This document shows positions 51,328 to 61,310 of a stretch of 64,000 nt of DNA, one piece after another. The position numbers and the translations under genes are program-made. Source of the stretch: Haliclona indistincta (lineage: Eukaryota; Porifera; Demospongiae; Haplosclerida; Chalinidae); NCBI GenBank assembly GCA_964017065.1, contig OZ024788.1, forward strand, positions 6,808,175 through 6,872,174. Direction: 5' to 3'. Position 1 is the first letter of the stretch, and each line of letters starts with the position of its first letter. The notes under the pieces were generated by a model. The model was not told the origin of the DNA, did no database searches, and saw only the letters and a program-made list of their open reading frames with translations.

Positions 51328-51441
51328 TATATAAGATCATTTCTAAGACTTGGTTTAATAGTAGAGCCACACAATAGCTAGGATGTATGACCCTTCAAAG
51401 GAAGAGGATGTTGGACACTGCTAGAGAAGGTACTATAAAAG
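51328..51441 (+). promoter_or_regulatory. Core promoter of array gene copy 1
   Basis: TATATAAG at 51328-51335 and a better-placed TATAAAAG at 51434-51441, whose expected start site (about 51465) precedes the ATG at 51485 by 20 bases. Both boxes are kept in the other full-length units (TATAAAAG at about 55500 and 59401). Confidence 0.55.
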
Positions 51442-51484
51442 AAGAGATGTATGACAGTTGAGCTACACCATACAGTTATTAATA

Positions 51485-52174
51485 ATGTCTGGTCCTACTC
51501 CTACTAGTACTCCTACTCTGCTCTACTACAAATGCATGGCCCCAGAGTATTTAAAAACCAGGGCTACTGTAAATACCGACCCTGCCTCTAATGCAGTTGA
51601 GCTCAAATTTGGACAAGGCCTTTTTGATGATGAAAAACTTTTAAGGAAACCCCTTCTTACTGCCAATACTTTACAGCCTGGTGATGATATAACCGTCATC
51701 ATCAACTTATCTACAGAAGGCCCTCCACCAGAGAAGTATGATCCTATGTCTGTCTGCATCACTGATGGCGACAGAGCAATCGGAGTCCAGTTCAGAGATC
51801 CAACTGAATATCATACACTTGGACCATATGAGGGTATCTATGGGGAAAACGGCTTTACTACTCTGGAAAACGCCCATTCAATGAAGACTCTCGAGCCAAA
51901 GAGCAACTACAACTTTTCTGGTGGAGAAGAGCAACGTTGGCCACAATCCTTTACCGTCAAACTGAAGCCCAATCCTAAGCCTAACAATTCAATTCAAGCA
52001 TATGCATGGGGCATGTGCACATCTGCTTGCAAGGGTGGAATCTCCCTATCATACATTTATCCGTACCATCTTCAAGTTAACAAAGGTTTGTCTCTGGTTC
52101 TGTTCCGCAACAAGACTAGTGAGAAATATACAGTCAACATGATTGAGGTTTCTGTGATCAAAGATTCGCCATGA
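51485..52174 (+). CDS. Array gene of unknown family, copy 1 (intact)
   Basis: Intronless frame of 229 residues that I do not recognise. No signal peptide, transmembrane segment or coiled coil. Alternating hydrophobic/polar stretches (DDITVIINLS, MSVCITD, RAIGVQF, QSFTVKLK, GLSLVLF, NMIEVSVI) suggest a beta-sandwich. It has four cysteines (17, 91, 178, 182; the last two in GMCTSACKGG) and a Pro/Asn loop KPNPKPNN. The N-terminus is Thr/Pro-rich (MSGPTPTSTPT). An upstream in-frame Met (51458) lies between the TATA box and the expected start site, so 51485 is preferred. A lectin-like cytosolic or leaderless protein is one guess; no known function is claimed. Confidence 0.8.
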   Translation: MSGPTPTSTPTLLYYKCMAPEYLKTRATVNTDPASNAVELKFGQGLFDDEKLLRKPLLTANTLQPGDDITVIINLSTEGPPPEKYDPMSVCITDGDRAIGVQFRDPTEYHTLGPYEGIYGENGFTTLENAHSMKTLEPKSNYNFSGGEEQRWPQSFTVKLKPNPKPNNSIQAYAWGMCTSACKGGISLSYIYPYHLQVNKGLSLVLFRNKTSEKYTVNMIEVSVIKDSP

Positions 52175-53357
52175 AGTGTTTGACTGTCATGATCTATAGA
52201 AGAGAGACTCAATCCATATATGTGTAGCTGTAGACTCCTAGCGTGTCATTGTGTTTTAGATTATGTTTCAGGTTTACTTTGTAGCTAGCATGATTCTCTT
52301 CTACATGTATGGTCAACTGTTTAAATGACAACAATTATGAAACGCAAAGAAAATCCGATGAAAGGAGCACTAACGCTAGAGGCTATCCAACTTAACGCTC
52401 ATCTCTCCTGCTGCATATGCATGTGCTCAAGGGGTGACACTTTATTTGGACTGCTTAGAGGTAAATTAATGTTGATCTAAACTGATCAACATAAAATTTG
52501 CACCTTTTAGATCAACATTTGCAGTTTGTTGATATAAAATTTGCAGTTTAGATCAACGTTTTATGCTGAGTGCCATGCTACAGTCTTTCCATTAGGGAGA
52601 ACGTCCGTTTTACTGAGTTGACCAAGCTGCAACAATTTGGGTAACCTTTGCATAAGAGAGTGCTCACATCTCCTACTACGAGTAAGCTGGACATGGTAAC
52701 CAAATTTAGCCCAGCCCAGTATAGATAATATTACTATACATACTCACAAGACAGCTAATAAACACTTATGATAATTATTAGCATTGGAAATTAACACGTT
52801 TTACAACAAAAAATTAATTGAATAATGGAGGGAGATAATAGCAGCATAATGGAGGGCCGAAGACTGTGGTTCTCAATTACTAGACATGCTTTATACTACT
52901 GTACATGCATTAGCATCAGATGTGTATGCCGGTAAAAAAATATTGAACACATTATGCCAGTACAAACTCCGTATCACTATGCAGGTATTGCAAGTAGCTA
53001 AAGCGTTTAATATTGATGGTAATGGCTGTATACCTCTAAAGCTTCAGATGTTTTGATGGTTTGTTAGAGTAGCTAAAACGAGCAGTATAGTGTCAATGAG
53101 GCTCAGCAGAACAGGGCATGCAACTAGCTGTGCACACCGTCCCAACTGTGTAGCAGTTCACAATACATTATCATAATAAAAATTTTTGAAATGTGGGTTA
53201 TAATTATAAAGCCCACACAATCTGAACAATACTCTGTCTCGTAGAACCACAAAAATAATCACACAGAAACATAATTGTCCTGGATGGTTTAAATCTTTGC
53301 TCAGTCAACATAACACGATTTTTAATACTGTATATCTGAAGGGTAGTGAGTGATCTG

Positions 53358-54562
53358 TTACTGCTGGAGAGCGGCCATAGATGATATCAGTTTCTGGAGC
53401 CAAACCGATCGAGAGGAGCTTCGAAGAGACATGAGATGAAACACTCTACGATTGGTAGTTAGCTGAGGGAGAGAGAGAGGGGAAATGATTACGCTCGAGA
53501 GCAAAGTAGAGGGGTATCTTACTCTGAAAAAGAAGCCAGCCTGTCCTTCTTTCAAGACTGACGCTGGAACGGAAGAAAAATAATGAACATACCAAAATTT
53601 CACAAACTGCAAGATGCCTGACAACAGCCAGCCATAATATTTGGTCATTCTAGCTAGTTCAGCCTCTCCGCACTCACTCTTCAGTCACTCACACACTCAT
53701 TCAGTCACCCACGTACCCTCACTCTACACACACCCTTACTCTTAGTCACCCTCCCACACTCACCAGGTTGTGTCTCACACTCCTCTACTGACACGATGGT
53801 CTCTAGTGGTATCTTACCACACAACTTATGACACATCTTCTCTTTGTCATAGTAAGCAAGCTACAATAAAAAATACATAATCAACAACACAAGGTTTACT
53901 TGTAAACAAAATTCTCTCTTGTCTACTAGCGTTGTACACTCACATATTTCTTTTTGGCGTCGAGAACAAAATAGCGCAATTTCCAGTTTTTCACAATCCA
54001 GCCCTTCTTGAACAGGAATCCCTCACACTCATGAAGATCCTCTTTCTTCTCCTTTTTACGTCCCGAACGGAAGAGAGTGTTGGTACGAGACCGAGGAACA
54101 TTCCTGTCCACATCTTCGTCTCCAAGCTAGTCGAAAATCAAAAGAAAATAGCTGGAACTCCATACATGCACATGTACATGTACAGGCCGTAGTTGCTAGT
54201 GCATTCAAACATTTTATCTATTGTGCCCACAGTTTGTAAGGAGCATACAAGCTCGTGTTACTTATAGTGCTACACCTGAAACTGAGGTGCACCCTACTTA
54301 AAAAGAATTAGCATACCATTCACCACTAGGAAATGCACTCAGGTTTTGTTCATTTGTTTCTTATTCTAGTACAGTGTGTTCGTGGTGAGTAAATCACTGT
54401 GTTTGAAGTCACTGCTGTTAATGTGTGATTTCTACAGTGCATATTATTGGTTCTCACCGGTGCTATGTTCTCCAGTGACTTGCTAACTCTGCAGTTGTAC
54501 GTGAGGCACTCTAGTCTTGCAGTGGTCGTGACACACCTTGTTACACCTCTTATACTGGTATG
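53358..54562 (-). pseudogene. SBF-like C1-PH 3' end, copy B (frameshifted)
   Basis: Same five exons as copy A, with stop at 53358. A 4-base insertion near 54498 (ttgtacgtgagg where others have ttgtgagg) breaks the C1 exon. One PH substitution turns GGIVKNW into GWIVKNW. Confidence 0.75.
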
Positions 54563-55550
54563 CTGAAAGGAGATAGAACAAAAGTCACAGCCACCTTCTC
54601 TCTCATCCTCTTAGAAGCACTCACTCACTAACTCACTCACTCACCCACCCACTCACTCACCCACTCACCCACTATGCAAGGCTTCTTCTCATGAGAGTGA
54701 ATCAAACACTCTCATGGCAAGAACCCATGCAGACATGCAGTCAGGAAACCCAGTGTTTGGCTCATTCTCATGAGACTCAGGAAACCCAGTGTTTGGCTAA
54801 TAGTATAGTCATGAGATGAAACTAAACCTTAGCTTCTTCTCATGATGAGCTTCTTTGGTTCCTGTGCACTCATGAGAAAGGACAGTGTATCTATGCAAGG
54901 ACACAGACATAAGTAAAGTAATACACCATTCATATAGTGTTAGCTCGAGTTGATCCAATGCATTTTGAGGTTCACATTGCACCAAAAGTTAGAATACCGT
55001 AAATTAATGACGGCGTAACAGACTAAGCTTTCATGTTATAACCAATTGCACCATTGCACATACTGGCATGATTCATTGAACTATTGTTCACACAGGCCAT
55101 CGAGTGTCAAGTTGGTGTCTATGGCTGGCTTTGCCTTCAGTTTCCAAATTCTATAGCACTTCCTAAGAGTGTTAGTGCAGACATGATTGTATCATGTTTT
55201 CGATCAATTCTTGGATTTTATAGTTGACACATTACTGAGAGTATTGAGTATCCAATGCCAGTGGACCTAAATGAGATTCAGCTCCAACTGATGACATTTC
55301 GTGGACTATGCTGTTTACATTGTGCTATTGAGCTTTCAGCACTCTCAGTTATGAACACTTAACCATGACTTAACCAATTCTAGTGAAGTTGGCTATATAA
55401 GATCATTTCTAAGACTTGGTTCAATAGTAGAGCCACGCAATAGCTAGGATGTATGACTTTTCAAAGGAAGAGGATGTTGGACACTGCTAGAGAAGGTACT
55501 ATAAAAGAAGAGATGTATGACAGTTGATCTACACCATACAGTTATTAATA

Positions 55551-56241
55551 ATGTCTGGTCCTACTCCTACTAGTATTCCTACTCTGCTCTACTACAAATG
55601 CATGGCCCCAGAGTATTTAAAATCCACGGTTTCTGTAAATCCCGACCCTACCTCTAATGCAGTTGAGCTCAAATTTGGACAAGGCCTTTTTGATGATGAA
55701 AAACTTTTAAGGAAACCACTTCTTACTGCCAATACTTTACAGCCTGGTGATGATATAACCGTCATCATCAACTTATCTACAGAAGGCCCTCCACCAGAGA
55801 AATATGATCCTATGTCTGTCTGCATCAACTGATGGCGACAGAGCAATCGGAGTCCAGTTTAGAGATCCTACTGAATATCATACACTTGGACCATATGAGG
55901 GTATCTATGGGGAAAACGGCTTTACTACTCTGGAAAACGCCCATTCAATGAAGTCTCTCGAGCCAAAGAGCAACTACAACTTTTCTGGTGGAGAAGAGCA
56001 ACGTTGGCCACAATCCTTTACCGTCAAACTGAAGCCCAATCCTAAGCCTAACAATTCAGTTCAAGCATATGCATGGGGCATGTGCACATCTGCTTGCAAG
56101 GGTGGAATCTCCCTATCATACATTTATCCGTACCATCTTCAAGTTAACAAAGGTTTGTCTCTGGTTCTGTTCCGCAACAAGACTAGTGAGAAATATACAA
56201 TCAACATGATTGAGGTTTCTGTGATCAAAGATTCGCCATGA
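55551..56241 (+). pseudogene. Array gene copy 2 (frameshifted)
   Basis: Full-length and about as similar to copy 1 as expected for an older duplicate. One extra A near 55827 (gcatcaactg where copies 1 and 3 have gcatcactg) shifts the frame after residue 92, giving a stop at once. The downstream frame is otherwise open to the normal end. TATA boxes are kept. Its upstream region carries an additional stretch of about 140 bp (about 54955-55100). Confidence 0.8.
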
Positions 56242-57426
56242 AGTGTTTGACTGTCATGATCTATAGAAGAGAGACTCAATCCATATATGTGTAGCTGTAG
56301 ACTCCTAGCGTGTCAATTGTGTTTTAGATTATGTTTCAGGTTTACTTTGTAGCTAGAATGATTCTCTTCTACATGTATGGTCAAGTGTTTAAATGACAAC
56401 AATTATGAAACGCAAAGAAAATCCAATGAAAGGAGCACTAACGCTAGAGGCTATCCAACTTAACGCTCATCTCTCCTGCTGCATATGCATGTGCTCAAGG
56501 GGTGACACTTTATTTGGACTGCTTAGCTTAACATGAAGGTGCAATTTTTATGTTGATCCAAACTGATCAACATAAAATTTGCACCTTTTAGATCAACATT
56601 TGCAGTTTGCTGATGTAAAATTTGCAGTTTAGATCAACATTTTATGCTGAGTGCCATGCTACAGTCTTTCCATTAGGGAGAACATCCGTTTTACTGAGTT
56701 GACCAAGCTGCAACAATTTGGGTAACCTTTGCATAAGAGAGTGCTCACATCTCCTGCTATGAGTAAGCTGGACATGGTAACCAAATTTAGCCCAGATAAT
56801 ATTACTATACATACTCACAAGAGAGCTCATAAACACTTATGATAATTGTTAGCATTGGAAATTAACACGTTTTACAACAAAAAATTAATGAATAATAGAG
56901 GGAGATAATAGCAGCATAATGGAGGGCCGGAGACTGTGGTTCTCAATTACTAGACATGCTTTATACTACTGTACATGCATTAGCATCAGATGTGTATGCC
57001 GGTAAAAATATTGAACACATTATGTCAGTACAAACTCCGTATCACTATGCAGGTATTGCAAGTAGCTAAAGCGTTTAATATTGATGGTAATGGCTGTATA
57101 CCTCTAAAGCTTCAGATGTTTTGATGGTTTGTTAGAGCAGCTAAAACGAGCAGTATAGTGTCAATGAGGCTCAGCAGAACAGGGCATGCAACTAGCTGTG
57201 CACACCGTCCCAACTGTGTAGCAGTTCACAATACATTATCATAATAAAAATTTTTGAAATGTGGGTTATAATTATAAAGCCCACACAATCTGAACAATAC
57301 TCTGTCTCGTAGAACCACAAAAATAATCACACAGAAACATAATTGTCCTGGATGGTTTAAATCTTTGCTCAGTCAACATAACACGATTTTTAATACTGTA
57401 TATCTGAAGGGTAGTGAGTGATCTTG

Positions 57427-58606
57427 CTACTGCTGGAGAGTGGCCATAGATGATGTCAGTTTCTGGAGCCAAACCGATCGAGAGGAGCTTCGAAGAGACA
57501 TGAGATGAAACACTACGATTGGTAGTTAGCTGAGGAAGAGAGAGAGGGGGGAAATGATTACGCTCGAGAGCAAAGTGGAGGGGTATCTTACTCTGAAAAA
57601 GAAGCCAGCCTGTCCTTCTTTCAAGACTGACGCTGGAACTGAAGAAAAATAATGAACATACCAAAATTTCACAACTGCAAGATGCCTGACAACCGTCATA
57701 TTCAGTCATTCTTCTACACAAGCTTGTTCAGCCTCACACACAAGACCTCAGTCTCACTCACTCAGTCACCCACACTTCCCACCTTCACGCCCTCTTAGTC
57801 ACCCTTCCACACTCACCAGGTTGTGTCTCATACTCCTCTACTGACACGATGGTCTCTAGTGGTATCTTACCACACAACTTATGACGTATCTTCTCTTTGT
57901 TATAGTAAGCAAGCTACAATTAAAAAATACAAAATCAATAATACATGTAAACAAATTCTCTCATTGTCTACTAGCGTTGTACACTCACATATTTCTTTTT
58001 GGCGTCGAGAACAAAATAGCGCAATTTCCAGTTTTTCACAATCCCGCCCTTCTTGAACAGGAATCCCTCACACTCATGAAGATCCTCTTTCTTCTCCTTT
58101 TTACGTCCCGAACGGAAGAGAGTGTTGGTACGAGATCGAGGAACATTCCTGTCCACATCTTCATCTCCAAGCTAGTTGAAAATCAAAATAAAATAGCTGG
58201 AACTCCATACATGCACATGTACATGTAAAGGCCATAGTTGCTAGTGTGTTCAAACATTTATCTATTGTGCCCACAGTTTGAAAGGAGCATACAAGCTCGT
58301 GTTACTTATAGTGCTACACCTGAAACTGAGGTAGCAGCACCCTACTTAAAAAGAATTAGCATACCATTCACCACTAGGAAATGCACTCAGATTTTGTTCA
58401 TTTGTTTCTTATTCTAGTACAGTGTGTTCGTGGTGAGTAAATCACTGTGTTTGAAGTCACCGCAGTTAATGTGTGATCTCTACAGTGCATATTATTGGTT
58501 CTCACCGGTGCTATGTTCTCCAGTGATTTGCTAACTCTGCAGTTGTGAGGCATTCTAGTCTTGCAGTGGTCATGACACACCTTGTTACACCTCTTACACT
58601 GGTATG
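57427..58606 (-). pseudogene. SBF-like C1-PH 3' end, copy C (frameshifted)
   Basis: Same five exons. Two bases are missing near 57513 in the last exon (cactacg where others have cactctacg), so the PH C-terminal helix is read out of frame and the normal stop at 57427 is bypassed. Confidence 0.75.
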
Positions 58607-59451
58607 CTGAAAGGAGATAGAACAAAAGTCACAGCCACCTTCTCTCTCATCCTCTTAGATGCACTCACTCACTAACTCACTCACTCACTCACCCACCCAC
58701 TCACTCACCCACTCACCCACTATGCAAGGCTTCTTCTCATGAGAGTGAATCAAACACTCTCATGACAAGAACCCATGCAGACATGCAGTCAGGAAACCCA
58801 GTGTTTGGCTCATTCTCATGAGACTCAGGAAACCCAGTGTTTGGCTAATAGTATAGTCATGAGAGGAAACTAAACCCTTAGCTTCTTCTCATGAAGAGCT
58901 TCTTTGGTTCCCATGCACTCATGAGAAAGGACAGTGTATCTATGCAAGGACACATAGGTAAAGTAATACACCATTCATATAGTGTTAGCTCGAGTTGCCA
59001 TGCAGTGTCAAGTTGGTGTCTATGGCTGGCTTTGCCTTCAGTTTCCAAATTCTATACCACTTCCTAAGAGTGTTAGTGCAGACATGATTGTATCATGTTT
59101 TCGATCAATTCTTGGATTTTATAGTTAACACATTACTGAGAGTATTGAGTATCCAATGCCAGTGGACCTAAATGAGATTCAGCTCCAACTGATGACATTT
59201 CGTGGATTATGCTGTTTACATTGTGCTATTGAGCTTTCAGCACTCTCAGTTATAAACACTTAACCATGACTTAACCAATTCTAGTGAAGTTGACTATATA
59301 AGATCATTTCTAAGACTTGGTTTAATAGTAGAGCCACACAATAGCTAGGATGTATGACCCTTCAAAGGAAGAGGATGTTGGACACTGCTAGAGAAGGTAC
59401 TATAAAAGAAGAGATGTATGACAGTTGAGCTACACCATACAGTTATTAATA

Positions 59452-60141
59452 ATGTCTGGTCCTACTCCTACTAGTACTCCTACTCTGCTCTACTACAAAT
59501 GCATGGCCCCAGAGTATTTAAAAACCAGGGCTACTGTAAATACCGACCCTGCCTCTAATGCAGTTGAGCTCAAATTTGGACAAGGCCTTTTTGATGATGA
59601 AAAACTTTTAAGGAAACCCCTTCTTACTGCCAATACTTTACAGCCTGGTGATGATATAACCGTCATCATCAACTTATCTACAGAAGGCCCTCCACCAGAG
59701 AAGTATGATCCTATGTCTGTCTGCATCACTGATGGCGACAGAGCAATCGGAGTCCAGTTCAGAGATCCAACTGAATATCATACACTTGGACCATATGAGG
59801 GTATCTATGGGGAAAACGGCTTTACTACTCTGGAAAACGCCCATTCAATGAAGACTCTCGAGCCAAAGAGCAACTACAACTTTTCTGGTGGAGAAGAGCA
59901 ACGTTGGCCACAATCCTTTACCGTCAAACTGAAGCCCAATCCTAAGCCTAACAATTCAATTCAAGCATATGCATGGGGCATGTGCACATCTGCTTGCAAG
60001 GGTGGAATCTCCCTATCATACATTTATCCGTACCATCTTCAAGTTAACAAAGGTTTGTCTCTGGTTCTGTTCCGCAACAAGACTAGTGAGAAATATACAG
60101 TCAACATGATTGAGGTTTCTGTGATCAAAGATTCGCCATGA
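59452..60141 (+). CDS. Array gene of unknown family, copy 3 (intact)
   Basis: 229 residues, identical in translation to copy 1 and apparently identical in DNA from about 58.6 to 60.28 kb, including promoter and 3' UTR. Only a few substitutions appear further out. Beta-rich cytosolic protein without a recognised family (see copy 1). TATAAAAG lies at about 59401. Confidence 0.8.
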   Translation: MSGPTPTSTPTLLYYKCMAPEYLKTRATVNTDPASNAVELKFGQGLFDDEKLLRKPLLTANTLQPGDDITVIINLSTEGPPPEKYDPMSVCITDGDRAIGVQFRDPTEYHTLGPYEGIYGENGFTTLENAHSMKTLEPKSNYNFSGGEEQRWPQSFTVKLKPNPKPNNSIQAYAWGMCTSACKGGISLSYIYPYHLQVNKGLSLVLFRNKTSEKYTVNMIEVSVIKDSP

Positions 60142-61310
60142 AGTGTTTGACTGTCATGATCTATAGAAGAGAGACTCAATCCATATATGTGTAGCTGTAG
60201 ACTCCTAGCGTGTCATTGTGTTTTAGATTATGTTTCAGGTTTACTTTGTAGCTAGCATGATTCTCTTCTACATGTATGGTCAAGTGTTTAAATGACAACA
60301 ATTATGAAACGCAAAGAAAATCCGATGAAAGGAGCACTAACGCTAGAGGCTATCCAACTTAACGCTCATCTCTCCTGCTGCATATGCATGTGCTCAAGGG
60401 GTGACACTTTATTTGGACTGCTTAGAGGTAAATTAATGTTGATCTAAACTGATCAACATAAAATTTGCACCTTTTAGATCAACATTTGCAGTTTGTTGAT
60501 ATAAAATTTGCAGTTTAGATCAACGTTTTATGCTGAGTGCCATGCTACAGTCTTTCCATTAGGGAGAACATCCGTTTTACTGAGTTGACCAAGCTGCAAC
60601 AATTTGGGTAACCTTTGCATAAGAGAGTGCTCACATCTCCTACTACGAGTAAGCTGGACATGGTAACCAAATTTAGCCCAGCCCAGTATAGATAATATTA
60701 CTATACATACTCACAAGACAGCTAATAAACACTTATGATAATTATTAGCATTGGAAATTAACACGTTTTACAACAAAAAATTAATTGAATAATGGAGGGA
60801 GATAATAGCAGCATAATGGAGGGCCGAAGACTGTGGTTCTCAATTACTAGACATGCTTTATACTACTGTACATGCATTAGCATCAGATGTGTATGCCGGT
60901 AAAAAATATTGAACACATTATGTCAGTACAAACTCCGTATCACTATGCAGGTATTGCAAGTAGCATGATGGTAATGGCTGTATAGCTCTAAAGCTTCAGA
61001 TGTTTTGATGGTTTGTTAGAGCAGCTAAAACGAGCAGTATAGTGTCAATGAGGCTCAGCAGAACAGGGCATGCAACTAGCTGTGCACACCGTCCCAACTG
61101 TGTAACAGTTCACAATATTATTATCATAATAAAAATTTTGAAATGTGGGTTATAATTATAAAGCCCACACAATCTGAACAATACTCTGTCTCGTAGAACC
61201 ACAAAAATAATCACACAGAAACATAATTGTCCTGGATGGTTTAAATCTTTGCTCAGTCAACATAACACGATTTTTAATACTGTATATCTGAAGGGTAGTG
61301 AGTGATCTTG

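Noticed and set aside
51485..52174. Array gene as a galectin, actinoporin or C1q-like protein
   Set aside because: The beta-rich pattern is suggestive, but none of the signature residues of these families could be recognised, so no family is assigned.
49439..58606. Array SBF segments as alternative 3' cassettes of the parent gene
   Set aside because: Each of the three carries a frameshift, so none could encode a normal C-terminus. They are more likely pseudogene segments.
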